DNA of 64,000 nucleotides from Streptomyces sp. NBC_01232 (lineage in GTDB: Bacteria; Actinomycetota; Actinomycetes; Streptomycetales; Streptomycetaceae). Positions 48,626 to 57,163 of the stretch are shown one piece after another. The notes under the pieces were generated by a model. It did not search any database, was not told the DNA's origin, and saw only the letters and a program-made list of their open reading frames with translations. The stretch lies in contig NZ_CP108518.1 of NCBI RefSeq assembly GCF_035989885.1, forward strand, positions 1,116,001 through 1,180,000. Direction: 5' to 3'. The translations under genes and the position numbers were made by a program. The first letter of the stretch is position 1. Each line of letters begins with the position of its first letter.

Positions 48626-49780
48626 TCAGGCGGTGGGCTCGCGCCAGACCCCGGTCGTCAGCATGGTGTCGAGGGTCTTCGCGTACGGGGCGATGTCGAG
48701 CCGCTGCGCCGCCAGCCACTCGTCCGAGTAGTACTTGTCCAGGTAGCGGTCGCCCGGGTCGCAGAGCAGGGTGACGACACTGCCCGTGCGGCCCTCCGCC
48801 ACCATCTCCGAGATGATCTTCAGAGCGCTCCACACGCCGGTGCCGGTCGAGCCGCCCGCCTTGCGCCCTATGGCCGTCTCCAGTGCGCGGCAGGCGGCGA
48901 TGCTCGCCGCGTCCGGGACCTTCATCATCCGGTCGATGGCACCGGGCACGAAGCTCGGCTCCATCCGCGGGCGGCCGATGCCCTCGATGCGCGAGCCGCA
49001 GTCGCTGCTCGCGTCCGGGTCGTCGTTGGTCCAGCCGTCGAAGAAACAGGAGTTCTCCGGGTCCGGGACGCAGATGCGGGTGTCGTGCTGCATGTAGTGC
49101 ACGTAGCGCGCGATGGTCGCCGAGGTGCCGCCGGTGCCGGCGGTCGCCACGATCCAGGCGGGCTCGGGGTAACGCTCCAGGCGCAGTTGCTGGTACATCG
49201 ACTCGGCGATGTTGTTGTTGCCGCGCCAGTCGGTGGCGCGCTCCGCGTACGTGAACTGGTCCATGTAGTGCCCGCCCGTCCGGGCGGCGAGCTCGGCGGA
49301 CTCCTCGTACATCTTCATCGAGTCGTCCACGAAGTGGCATTCGCCGCCGTGGAATTCGATGAGGCGGCACTTCTCCGGGCTGGTCGTGCGCGGCATGACG
49401 GCGATGAAGGGGACGCCGATCAGCTTGGCGAAGTACGCCTCGGACACCGCGGTGGAGCCGGACGAGGCCTCGATCACCGGGCGGCCGGGGCGGATCCAGC
49501 CGTTGCAGAGCGCGTACAGGAAGAGCGAGCGCGCGAGGCGGTGCTTGAGGGAGCCCGTCGGGTGCGTGGACTCGTCCTTGAGGTAGAGGTCGATGCCCCA
49601 CGCCTCGGGGAGCGGGAAGCGCAGCAGGTGGGTGTCGGCGGAGCGGTTGGCGTCGGCCTGGACCTTGCGGACGGCCTCCTTCAGCCAGGCCCGGTAGTCC
49701 GCGTCGCTGCGATCGACATCGATGGTCGTGGCAGTCGTACCGGTGGTACCGGTGGTTCTGGTGGTGCCGGTCGTGCTCAT
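48626..49780 (-). CDS. PLP-dependent Cds1-like cysteine synthase-family enzyme
   Basis: 384 residues. The fold-type II PLP motif is [16 protein letters not shown] with the Schiff-base Lys79, and the phosphate loop is [15 protein letters not shown]. The C-terminal half carries cysteines (PENSCFF, SSDCGSR). The sequence matches the actinobacterial branch that includes M. tuberculosis Cds1, an L-cysteine desulfhydrase releasing H2S, more than biosynthetic CysK. The first 19 residues are a Thr/Gly repeat ([14 protein letters not shown]) encoded by GGTACCGGTGGT-type DNA and may not be needed. ATG 49780. Divergent from an anti-sigma ATPase; its stop region adjoins the (ATCCGA) array. Confidence 0.85.
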   Translation of the reverse strand: MSTTGTTRTTGTTGTTATTIDVDRSDADYRAWLKEAVRKVQADANRSADTHLLRFPLPEAWGIDLYLKDESTHPTGSLKHRLARSLFLYALCNGWIRPGRPVIEASSGSTAVSEAYFAKLIGVPFIAVMPRTTSPEKCRLIEFHGGECHFVDDSMKMYEESAELAARTGGHYMDQFTYAERATDWRGNNNIAESMYQQLRLERYPEPAWIVATAGTGGTSATIARYVHYMQHDTRICVPDPENSCFFDGWTNDDPDASSDCGSRIEGIGRPRMEPSFVPGAIDRMMKVPDAASIAACRALETAIGRKAGGSTGTGVWSALKIISEMVAEGRTGSVVTLLCDPGDRYLDKYYSDEWLAAQRLDIAPYAKTLDTMLTTGVWREPTA

Positions 49781-49978
49781 GTGCCGCGCTCCTTCGTGGG
49801 TGAACTTCGCCCCCTTCTTCGCAATGTACCTCTCTCACCTGCACAAACGTTCGCTTTGGGTATCCATGCACATCCCTTTCGATCGCGTTCGGTTGCACTG
49901 TGCGGCACCGTGGGTGACCCTGGTGGAGCATTACCGAGGGTGCAGCACCCGTAACACTCATGTCGGGGAGTCGCAGCC

Positions 49979-50527
49979 GTGATCACTCATTCCCGCAGGC
50001 ACTGCGTCGTCGAACTGCAGGCCTTGCCGTCGCGGATCGGCCAAATCCGCAGAATCGTTTCTGCACAACTGCGCCACTGGGAGCTCGACCCGCTCATAGA
50101 CCGGGCTGCGCTCGGCGTGACGGAACTCCTCAGCAACGTCCACCGCCACGCGCAGCCGGACAAGACCTGCATCGTGGAGATCGAACTCCGGCTCGGGCGG
50201 CTCACGGTCTCGGTCATCGACAGCGATCCGCGGCTGCCGGTCCTCCGCGAGACGCGGGCGGAGGCGCTGGACACCTGCGGTCGCGGTCTCGCCCTGGTGG
50301 CGGCGCTCAGCGAGGCCTGGGGGGCACGGCAGCGGCCGGACGGACCGGGCAAGGCGGTCTGGTTCTCGCTGACGGCGGCCCCGCACCGGGCGGCGCCCGC
50401 CCGGCCGGTCCCGATCAGGGCCACGCCCGTACGAGAACCCGCGCGTGCGGTGCTCCTGGCCGTTGATCCGGGGGCCGTCGCGAAAGGCCTGCCGGTGGCA
50501 TCGCCGGTCGGCGCCCGGCCCGGGTGA
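49979..50527 (+). CDS. Anti-sigma-factor-type ATP-binding protein (HATPase_c_2)
   Basis: 182 residues. GHKL ATPase of the RsbW/SpoIIAB class: N-box DRAALGVTELLSNVHRHA, G1 IDSDPRLP, G2 CGRGLALVAALSEAWGAR. The C-terminal 50 residues are Pro/Arg/Ala-rich. RsbW-like proteins bind a sigma factor or phosphorylate an anti-anti-sigma factor; many Streptomyces copies act without a cognate sigma next door, as here. GTG 49979 (VITHSRRHCVVELQALPSR) fits the family start. The SpoIIE phosphatase at 4838-6907 is a possible, distant partner. Confidence 0.85.
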   Translation: MITHSRRHCVVELQALPSRIGQIRRIVSAQLRHWELDPLIDRAALGVTELLSNVHRHAQPDKTCIVEIELRLGRLTVSVIDSDPRLPVLRETRAEALDTCGRGLALVAALSEAWGARQRPDGPGKAVWFSLTAAPHRAAPARPVPIRATPVREPARAVLLAVDPGAVAKGLPVASPVGARPG

Positions 50528-50628
50528 CCGACCGCCGGCACACGGGGCCCGGGCCGATGCGAGGCCGTCGGCCCGGGCCCCGCGAGCCGGACCGGTGGGC
50601 TGGACACGGGGCAGCCCGGAGCCTGGGC

Positions 50629-50685
50629 CCTGTCGTCGAAGTCCCGCCTGGCCCGCGGCGCAACCGGCGCTCCTTCGACGACAGG
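50629..50685. mobile_element. 57-bp palindromic element between convergent genes
   Basis: Perfect 13-bp arms CCTGTCGTCGAAG and CTTCGACGACAGG enclosing a 31-bp GC-rich centre, with CCTAGG-like sequence at the right edge. It ends 3 bp before the ROK gene stop. It may be a small dispersed repeat (MITE-like) now serving as a terminator. Confidence 0.55.
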
Positions 50686-50687
50686 AC

Positions 50688-51959
50688 CTAGGCCAGGGCT
50701 CCCAGTGGGTCGTCGAGCACCGGCTGCCACGCCAGTTCCGCCGCGCCGACCAGGCTGTTGTGGTCCAGGGTGCACGGCAGGATCGGCACCCCGCCGCTGC
50801 GCCCCCACAGGCTGCGGTCCGCGACCACCGCGCGCAGCCGCTCCGGGTCGGCGTACAGCAGCTCCCGGTGCAGCCCGCCCAGGATGATCCGGTCCGGGTT
50901 GAGGATGTTCACCAGGCCCGCGAGGCCGAGGCCGAGCCGGTCGATCAGCTCCTCTGTGGCCGCCCGTACCGCCGGTTCCGCGGGCTCGTCGCGCAGCAGG
51001 TCGCGGGCCTGCTGGAGGAGTGAGACCTCAGGGCCGGGGCTGCGGCCCGCCGCGGTGAGGAAGGCCAGCGGGTCCGCCTCCACGTCCAGGCAGCCGCGGC
51101 TGCCGCAGTGGCAGGCCCGGCCCTCGGGGTTCACGGTGAGGTGGCCGACCTCCAGGGCCAGGCCCGAACTCCCGCTGTGCAGGCGGCCGTCCAGCACCAG
51201 CGCACCGCCGACCCCGCGGTGCCCGGTGGCGACGCAGAGCAGGTGCTGCGCGCTGCGACCGGCGCCGTGCCGGTGCTCCGCCAGGGCCGCGAGGTTGACG
51301 TCGTTGCCGGTCAGGGCCGGGCCGTCGATCCCGGCCGCCTTCACGCACTCCGCGAAGATGGCCCGTACGGGAGAGCCGGCGGGCCAGGCCAGGTGCAGCG
51401 GGTTCAGCGCCGTACCGTCCGGCTCGGCGACCGCCGAGGGCACCGCGAGCCCCGCGCCGACGCAGCGCCGGCCGCTCTCGGCGAGCAGCGCCGCGCCCGC
51501 CTCCACGACCGCGCCGAGCACCTGCGCCGGGTCGGCGGACACGGTGACCTTCCCGGGGGCGGTGGCCACGATGCGGCCGCCGAGGCCGACCAGGGCCGCG
51601 CGGAAGCCGTCCGAGTGGACCTGGGCGGCCAGTGCCACCGGGCCGTTCTCGGCCACCGAGAGCCGGTGCGAGGGGCGGCCCTGGGCGCCGCCGGTGCCTC
51701 CGCCGCCGCCGCCGGATCCTGCGGGGCGGGAGTCGACCCGGATCAGCCCGAGGGCCTCCAGCTCGGCGGCGACCGCTCCGGCGGTGGCGCGGGTGACCCC
51801 GAGCTCGGCCGTCAGGACGGCGCGAGTGGGGGCGCGGCCGGTGTGGACGAGCTCCAGCGCCGGCCCGAGCGCCCCGCGGCCCCGTTCCAGTCTGGTCCGC
51901 GTGGACGTGGACACCGTGGTCACATCCCCCACCCGCGGCGGGGCCCCGTTGCCGTTCAT
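50688..51959 (-). CDS. ROK-family transcriptional regulator
   Basis: 423 residues. N-terminal winged HTH (about 35-90; RAPTRAVLTAELGVTRATAG), a poly-Gly linker (GSGGGGGGTGG), then an actin-like ROK domain. The zinc site ACHCGSRGCLDVEA (CxCGxxGCxE) and the sugar loop GHRGVGGALVLDG are present. ROK regulators bind a sugar and control nearby sugar uptake genes; none is adjacent. ATG 51959. The gene ends against the palindromic element. Confidence 0.88.
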   Translation of the reverse strand: MNGNGAPPRVGDVTTVSTSTRTRLERGRGALGPALELVHTGRAPTRAVLTAELGVTRATAGAVAAELEALGLIRVDSRPAGSGGGGGGTGGAQGRPSHRLSVAENGPVALAAQVHSDGFRAALVGLGGRIVATAPGKVTVSADPAQVLGAVVEAGAALLAESGRRCVGAGLAVPSAVAEPDGTALNPLHLAWPAGSPVRAIFAECVKAAGIDGPALTGNDVNLAALAEHRHGAGRSAQHLLCVATGHRGVGGALVLDGRLHSGSSGLALEVGHLTVNPEGRACHCGSRGCLDVEADPLAFLTAAGRSPGPEVSLLQQARDLLRDEPAEPAVRAATEELIDRLGLGLAGLVNILNPDRIILGGLHRELLYADPERLRAVVADRSLWGRSGGVPILPCTLDHNSLVGAAELAWQPVLDDPLGALA

Positions 51960-52002
51960 GGCATCGATCCTCGCATGATCGGAGGGTGCCGGGCGCCGCC
52001 GT

Positions 52003-52677
52003 TCAGCCCAGCCCGCCGACCCGGAGTGTGATGTTCAGCCGTCCGGTGAGCCCGAGCTCCCGCGGGCCCGTGCCCGGCAGGACCTTCGGCACGCCGTGGT
52101 AGGCCGACCGGCTCGCCTCCCCGAAGACGAAGAGGTCTCCGCTGCGCAGCTCGACGTCCTGGTACGGGCGCCCGCGCGAGACGGTGTTCCCGAAGCGGAA
52201 GACGCAGGTGTCGCCGAGGCTGAGCGAGACCACCGGCGCGGTGGACCGCTCCTCGGCGTCGCGGTGCATGCCCATGCGGGAGTCGCCGTCGTAGAAGTTG
52301 ATCAGCGCGATGTCGTAGGCCGCCCCGGGTCCGGGCTCCGGCCGGCTGCCGTAGGCGGCGGTCACCGCCTCCCGCCCGAGGCCCGCGAGCCACGGCGGCA
52401 TGGGCTTGACCGGCGCCCCGTCCCCGTCGACCGCGGTGCGAGCGTACGCGTACGGGTACGGGTACCAGTGCAACCCGAGACACACCTGGCGGGCGGTCAT
52501 CACCCCGCCGCCCGGGGTTCGTACGGTGCGCAGGCCGGCGGGCGGCCGGGCCCACGCACGGCAGGCCGCCAGCAACTCGGCCTGCCGTCCGGCGCCGAGC
52601 CAGTCGGGCACGTGCACGGCGCCGGGGGCGATCACGGCCCGCTCACGCGGGAACAGTTCCCCGTCCATGCTCTCCAT
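52003..52677 (-). CDS. alkB: Alpha-ketoglutarate-dependent dioxygenase AlkB
   Basis: 224 residues. The 2-oxoglutarate/Fe(II) dioxygenase motifs are visible: HxD in RMGMHRDAEERSTAPVV, the second His in SAYHGVPKVLP, and RxxxxxR in GRLNITLRVGG. The substrate lid has LHWYPYPYAYA and INFYDGDSRMGMH. It repairs N-methylated bases such as 1-methyladenine and 3-methylcytosine by oxidative demethylation. Two starts are possible, ATG 52677 (used) and ATG 52668; the latter is closer to GGAG. Divergent from the mycothiol-dependent isomerase gene with only 30 bp between. Confidence 0.92.
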   Translation of the reverse strand: MESMDGELFPRERAVIAPGAVHVPDWLGAGRQAELLAACRAWARPPAGLRTVRTPGGGVMTARQVCLGLHWYPYPYAYARTAVDGDGAPVKPMPPWLAGLGREAVTAAYGSRPEPGPGAAYDIALINFYDGDSRMGMHRDAEERSTAPVVSLSLGDTCVFRFGNTVSRGRPYQDVELRSGDLFVFGEASRSAYHGVPKVLPGTGPRELGLTGRLNITLRVGGLG

Positions 52678-52707
52678 TGTCGCGGGCGGGCTGATAAGAC
52701 TCACGGT

Positions 52708-53451
52708 ATGGAGATCACCGAACACCTGAAGGTCCTCGCGCGCGAGGGAGAACTGCTCGCCGACGTGGCCGGACGCGCCGGTACGGACGCCGCGGTCCCC
52801 ACGTGTCCGGGCTGGCGCGTCACGGACCTGCTGCGGCACACCGGCGCGGTGCACCGCTGGGCCACCGCGTACGTCGCGGAGCGGCGGCTGGAGCCGGTGG
52901 GCTTCCCGGACGCACCGGAGCTGGCCGACGGCGAGCTGCTGGCGTGGTTCCGGGAGGGCCACGCGGATCTGGTGCGCACGCTGACCGAGGCCCCGGCCGA
53001 TGTGCAGTGCTGGACCTTCCTCCCGACGGCCCCGCCCTCGCCGGTGGCGTTCTGGGCCCGGCGGCAGGCCCATGAGACGACCGTGCACCGGATGGACGCG
53101 GAGGCCGCTCTCGGCGTGGTGTTCTCGGCGGTGGAGCCGGAGTTCGCGGAGGACGGCGTGGACGAGCTGCTGACCGGCTTCCACGCCCGGCCGCGCAGCC
53201 GGGTGCGGACCCCCGAGCCGAAGACGGTGCGGGTGCGGGCCGCCGACACGGGCGCGGTGTGGACCGTGCACCTGTCGGCGGCGCCGGCCCGTACTGTGCT
53301 GGGCGACACCGGCGAGGCGGCCGACTGCGAACTGACCGGCGAGGCGGCCTGGCTGTACGGGGCCCTGTGGAACCGGCTTCCGCTGGCGGGCCCGGGGGTG
53401 GCGGGCGACCTGACGCTGGCCCGGCTGTGGACGGACACGGCCGGAATCTGA
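52708..53451 (+). CDS. Mycothiol-dependent maleylpyruvate isomerase family protein
   Basis: 247 residues. N-terminal DinB-like four-helix bundle with VPTCPGWRVTDLLRHTGAVH (metal-binding His) and WARRQAHETTVHRMDAE (second and third His), then a C-terminal domain (WTVHLSAAPARTVLG, LTGEAAWLYGALWNR). The family uses mycothiol, the actinobacterial thiol, as a cofactor; true substrates of most copies are unknown. ATG 52708 lies 7 bp after TGATAAGACT, so the transcript may be leaderless. No aromatic degradation genes are nearby. Confidence 0.88.
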   Translation: MEITEHLKVLAREGELLADVAGRAGTDAAVPTCPGWRVTDLLRHTGAVHRWATAYVAERRLEPVGFPDAPELADGELLAWFREGHADLVRTLTEAPADVQCWTFLPTAPPSPVAFWARRQAHETTVHRMDAEAALGVVFSAVEPEFAEDGVDELLTGFHARPRSRVRTPEPKTVRVRAADTGAVWTVHLSAAPARTVLGDTGEAADCELTGEAAWLYGALWNRLPLAGPGVAGDLTLARLWTDTAGI

Positions 53452-53567
53452 ACGCAGGGGTGGGCACAGAGCTGGATGCGAAGGGCCGGATGCAGAGGGC
53501 CGGTGCCGTTCGGCGCGGCGCGGGAGGGGGTCTTGTGACGGGCAGTACTCGCTGTGACACTGCACGT

Positions 53568-53819
53568 ATGGAGCGACGTACGCAGGCGGACCGGGACGCG
53601 ATCACCATCGAGATCGGCTACGCCTTGGTCAGCGCCTGCTTCGCGGCCGCCCTCGCCTTCGGCGCTGTGTACGGGCCCGCGTTCGCCTTCTCGCTCTCCC
53701 CCTCGACGCGCCGGATCCTGGCCGTGGCGGGCGGGCTCCTGGCGTTGGTGGTGTTCCTGCTCCGGGTCACCCACGTACTGCTCGGCTTCGCCCGCCGCCC
53801 GGAGAACGACGGGGGCTGA
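53568..53819 (+). CDS. DUF6332-like small membrane protein
   Basis: 83 residues, two membrane helices (about 17-38; ALVSACFAAALAFGAVYGPA and 47-68; RRILAVAGGLLALVVFLL) with a cytosolic head MERRTQADRDAITIEIG. The head sequence resembles the actinobacterial DUF6332 family. No partner is known. Start ATG 53568; longer in-frame sequence upstream overlaps the previous gene. Confidence 0.7.
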   Translation: MERRTQADRDAITIEIGYALVSACFAAALAFGAVYGPAFAFSLSPSTRRILAVAGGLLALVVFLLRVTHVLLGFARRPENDGG

Positions 53820-53884
53820 CCTGGTCGTTGGCACGCCGGAGTCGACCGGTAGGGTCGGACCCACAACGGCCACGGGGGTAGTTC

Positions 53885-54406
53885 ATGCTGTTCGGTTCCA
53901 CAGTGCGCGGCGCCGCGGTTCTCGCGGTGGCGCTGGCGGGGTTCGCGGTTTCCTGCGACGCGGAGCCGGCCGCGCCACGCACGTCGTCCGCGTCCACGGC
54001 ATCGCCGGACGGGGGCGCGGACGCGGGCGCTCCGGGCGCGTCTGACGCGGCCCCGTCGGCGTCCTCGCCGACCTCTGCGCAGACGGCTCTCCCCACCCGG
54101 CCCGAACTCGTCCGGGACGCCTTCGCCGGCCTCCAGGCGACGCTCGACGACTCCTGCACGCCGGGCAACTGCGCGTACTTCCTGGGCCGGCTCGTCGACG
54201 AACTCCACAGGCTGGACCGGGCGATGAAGGCCGACCCCAAGGGCCCCGGCCACTTCCCCGAGCCGATCGCCCGGATCGCGAAGCTCGACGCGGAACTCGG
54301 CGGCGACCGGAGCACACCGAACCTGGAGAAGCACAAGGCGCTGCTGATCAGCACGCGCGACACGATCAACACCTGGATGCAGGGCCACCCCGACGACTAC
54401 CGCTGA
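53885..54406 (+). CDS. Predicted lipoprotein of unknown function
   Basis: 173 residues. Signal peptide ends LAGFAVSC (Cys24, lipobox). A 45-residue Ala/Ser/Pro linker leads to a helical domain (about 68-173) with two cysteines (DDSCTPGNCAYF) and LVDELHRLDRAMKAD, ALLISTRDTINTWMQGHPDD. No family recognised. ATG 53885 follows a short gap after the DUF6332-like gene and could be co-transcribed with it. Confidence 0.72.
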   Translation: MLFGSTVRGAAVLAVALAGFAVSCDAEPAAPRTSSASTASPDGGADAGAPGASDAAPSASSPTSAQTALPTRPELVRDAFAGLQATLDDSCTPGNCAYFLGRLVDELHRLDRAMKADPKGPGHFPEPIARIAKLDAELGGDRSTPNLEKHKALLISTRDTINTWMQGHPDDYR

Positions 54407-54464
54407 CCCGCGAGGCCGAGGCGGCCGGGAGACGTCGGGCGCCTCGATCCGGCTGCGGGGTGGG

Positions 54465-55082
54465 TCAGTCGTCGAACCAGACGACGAGCCTGACGCCGTC
54501 GTCCCCGTGGAGGCCGGCGAGGGTGCGCATGACGCTCCAGATGGGGCCCCACTGGTCGTCGGTCACGGCATCGCGGCGCCTGAGCCGTTCGACACGGAAC
54601 ATCCGGTCCTCGTCGACCCACTGGGAACCTTCGGGGAAGTGCTCGGCGGGCCGTCCCGCGATGCGGAGAGGCTGCCCGCAGAGCTCGACGAACCGGGGAG
54701 GGGGCGAGTAGTGCCGCTCGAGGAACTGCCAGCCGTGGTCCGCATCGAGGCGGTACTCCCGGATGCGACAGTCCGTGCGGGCGGACTCCTCGTCCCAGTC
54801 GACCCGCTTGAGTTCGGCCCAGGTGACCCAGCTCGCGCTTCGTCCACCGATCGTCTCGCGTCCCTCGCGGGCCCGGTTCGACGCGTCGACGGGCAGTCCG
54901 CGGACAGGAGCCACCGGGACGAACTGCTCGTCGTCGCACACGCCGAACAGGCAGCCGAAGGCGTCGTAGTTCCGCTGCACGTTCAGGTGGTCCAGATCGA
55001 TGACGGCGTGCCAGAACGAGTCCGCTTCGCTGTCCCGGAAGTCACGGTGACACTCGATGAAACCCCAGATGTCCTTGCTCAT
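54465..55082 (-). CDS. Conserved hypothetical protein
   Basis: 205 residues, soluble, rich in Trp, Arg and Asp. It begins MSKDIWGFIECHRDFRDSEA and includes LDHLNVQRNYDAFGCLFGVC, ASWVTWAELKRVDWDEES and WQFLERHYSPPPRFVELCGQ; the end is RTLAGLHGDDGVRLVVWFDD. The pattern suggests an immunity or structural protein in which arginine and tryptophan pack a compact alpha/beta fold, but no family is assigned. ATG 55082 is the first start that keeps this sequence. No neighbour indicates a role. Confidence 0.65.
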   Translation of the reverse strand: MSKDIWGFIECHRDFRDSEADSFWHAVIDLDHLNVQRNYDAFGCLFGVCDDEQFVPVAPVRGLPVDASNRAREGRETIGGRSASWVTWAELKRVDWDEESARTDCRIREYRLDADHGWQFLERHYSPPPRFVELCGQPLRIAGRPAEHFPEGSQWVDEDRMFRVERLRRRDAVTDDQWGPIWSVMRTLAGLHGDDGVRLVVWFDD

Positions 55083-55194
55083 GACCGTGATGATGCCGGT
55101 CCTGAAGCCGCCGGACCAGGCATTTCCTCCCCGGCCTCCCCGGCTCAGCCTGCCCGGCCGGTGGGCGGCAGAAGCGGCACGGGCGGACGGGGCC

Positions 55195-56139
55195 TCAGCC
55201 GAGGGTGGCCGCGTAGGTGGTCTGAGTGCGGTACTTCCATGTCGGGCCCGCGTTCCAGGGGTTGGGCATGACCGTGTCGGTCGCGTACGCGTAGCCCGCG
55301 CCGCGGTCGAACGCCGTACGGAGGGTGGCGCGCATCGCCTCCGCGTCGGGGACGTCGTGGACCAGGTGCCAGAAGGCCGTACCGCTCGGGTCGAGTTCGG
55401 TGCCGGCGCGGTAGCCGGAGTCGTGGTCGAAGACGTTGCCGCCGAGCCAGCCGCTGCCGGTGTACGCGGCGTAGGTGTCCTCGAAGGTGACGAAGACGTC
55501 CGCGGTACGACGCTCCGGCTCCAGGTAGCAGTCGGCAATGGCGGTGCCGGGGTTGTTGACGACGAGGTCGGGGGCGGCCGGGTCGACGGCGCCCATGACC
55601 TCCTGGACGTAGCGGCGCAGCTCCGCGTAATAGTCTCGGGTGGCGTTGGCGGGGCCGCAGTCGCGGCTGACGACGTCGAAGAAGATGCCGTCGACGTGGA
55701 GGCGGCGGTCGGGGGTCTTGAGGTAGTTGTCGACGGAGGCCTTGGCGGCAGCGATGTCGCGGTTCCCGTGGTCGGTGTGGACGTAGCCGAGCACCCGGGT
55801 CTTCTCGCCGGTGGAGGTGGTGCGGTCGCGCAACGCGTCGGCGCGGGCCCGCCAGCGGCCGTCGAACGGGGAGTCGCCGTTGCCCGGGTTCAGTACGACC
55901 ACCGAGGCGGCCGGAGCGGTGGCGGTGAGGTCGGTCAGCATGGAGTCGTTCGCCCAGACGTACGCGGGGACGCCGATCTCCAGGCCCCGCACGCCCGGCG
56001 GCCGGGGGCTCGACGGCGGGGTGGGCGCCGGGGCGGCTGCCGGGGGCGCGTCGCGTGCCGCGGCGATGATCGCCGGCGCCGACGCGGCCAATAAGGCGGT
56101 GACCAGGGCGGCGTACAAGGCCTTCACGGCGCGAGGCAT
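55195..56139 (-). CDS. Secreted spherulin-4 family protein (GH135-like) with a TTA codon
   Basis: 314 residues. Signal peptide (VKALYAALVTALLAASAPAI) and a Pro-rich spacer precede a TIM-barrel-like domain: GLEIGVPAYVWANDSMLTDL, VVLNPGNGDSPFDGRW, VLGYVHTDHGNRD, VDGIFFDVVSRDCG. These acids (D in IFFDVV and E in FEDTY) match the spherulin-4/GH135 group; fungal Sph3 cleaves the galactosaminogalactan exopolymer. Leu16 is TTA (56094-56092), so translation depends on the bldA tRNA. ATG 56139. Likely secreted during development; substrate unknown. Confidence 0.85.
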   Translation of the reverse strand: MPRAVKALYAALVTALLAASAPAIIAAARDAPPAAAPAPTPPSSPRPPGVRGLEIGVPAYVWANDSMLTDLTATAPAASVVVLNPGNGDSPFDGRWRARADALRDRTTSTGEKTRVLGYVHTDHGNRDIAAAKASVDNYLKTPDRRLHVDGIFFDVVSRDCGPANATRDYYAELRRYVQEVMGAVDPAAPDLVVNNPGTAIADCYLEPERRTADVFVTFEDTYAAYTGSGWLGGNVFDHDSGYRAGTELDPSGTAFWHLVHDVPDAEAMRATLRTAFDRGAGYAYATDTVMPNPWNAGPTWKYRTQTTYAATLG

Positions 56140-56308
56140 GAACGTTTCCTCCGGCGGCGGCTGGGGGGCGACCTCAGGAACACTAGACGGGCGGCCACTC
56201 GTTCAAGGCTGAACCGCCCGCATTCGTATGAGGAACAGAAGAGCGAGCCATCGCCTCATCATGTGAATCTTCCTGATCTCCGCGAGGATTCGCGCCCGCA
56301 CCTGCGCG

Positions 56309-57007
56309 TCATACGGCGGGCAGTCCGACCCCGTGCGCCAGCTGGTCGGCGGCGTGCGCGAAGAAGGCGGCGCGGTCGTCGACGACCCGATTGAACTGGC
56401 CGAACAGCTCGAAGGAGACCAGCCCGACCAACTGCGCCCAGGCGGCGACCAGGGCGGTGGTGACCGCCGGGGGCAGGCCCTCGGCGAAGTCGGCGGTCAT
56501 CCGGTCGGCCTCGGGGCGCAGGGCGGGCGGCAGCGGCGGGAGGGCGAGGCCGCGACCTGCGTGGGCGGCGCGGAGGATGCCGATGAAGGCGTTCCCGACA
56601 CGGGAGGCCGGGCCCACGGTGTCGACGGGGGCGACGTAGCCGGGAACCGGAGAACCGTAGATGAGGGCGTACTCGTGCGGGTGCTCCAGCGCCCAGGCGC
56701 GCACGGCCTCGCAGACCGCGATCCAGCGGGCGCGCGGCGGGGCCCCGGCGGCGCGGGCGCGGGCGTCGGCCTCCTCGGCGGCCGCGCCGACGCTGTCGTA
56801 CGCGTCGATGATGAGAGCGGTGAGCAGTTCGTCCCGACTGGGGAAGTATCGGTAGAGGGCGGAGGAGACCATGCCCAGCTCGCGGGCGACGGCGCGCAGG
56901 GAGAGCTTGGACGCACCCTCGGCGGCGAGCATGCGGCGCGCCTCGTCCTTGATGGCGGCGGTGACCTCGATGCGGGCCCGCTCCCTGGCCCCTCGCACGG
57001 TGTTCAT
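56309..57007 (-). CDS. TetR-family transcriptional regulator
   Basis: 232 residues. HTH at about residues 30-55 (LSLRAVARELGMVSSALYRYFPSR) and a large ligand domain. It is divergent from a F420-type oxidoreductase gene, and two copies of AGAGCACTGCTCT lie between, so it very probably represses both genes. ATG 57007. Confidence 0.9.
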   Translation of the reverse strand: MNTVRGARERARIEVTAAIKDEARRMLAAEGASKLSLRAVARELGMVSSALYRYFPSRDELLTALIIDAYDSVGAAAEEADARARAAGAPPRARWIAVCEAVRAWALEHPHEYALIYGSPVPGYVAPVDTVGPASRVGNAFIGILRAAHAGRGLALPPLPPALRPEADRMTADFAEGLPPAVTTALVAAWAQLVGLVSFELFGQFNRVVDDRAAFFAHAADQLAHGVGLPAV

Positions 57008-57030
57008 GCGGATCAGTCTGCCACGCGAAC

Positions 57031-57043
57031 GGAGCACTGCCCA
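57031..57043. promoter_or_regulatory. Weak third half-operator of the TetR pair
   Basis: GGAGCACTGCCC, a degenerate version of the operator, close to the regulator start. Confidence 0.4.
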
Positions 57044-57068
57044 AAAAACGGATCGCCGATCCATTTAG

Positions 57069-57081
57069 AGAGCACTGCTCT
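57069..57081. promoter_or_regulatory. TetR operator copy 1
   Basis: AGAGCACTGCTCT, near-palindrome with one central mismatch. Confidence 0.7.
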
Positions 57082-57120
57082 TGCTTTGGTGCACCGATCC
57101 GTGCACACTCACTTCTAACG

Positions 57121-57133
57121 AGAGCACTGCTCT
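57121..57133. promoter_or_regulatory. TetR operator copy 2
   Basis: Identical AGAGCACTGCTCT, extended by G/C to GAGAGCACTGCTCTC (57120-57134), 52 bp from copy 1 and 30 bp before the oxidoreductase ATG. Confidence 0.7.
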
Positions 57134-57163
57134 CTCAATGAAGAACGCGGACCGGAGGTCACC

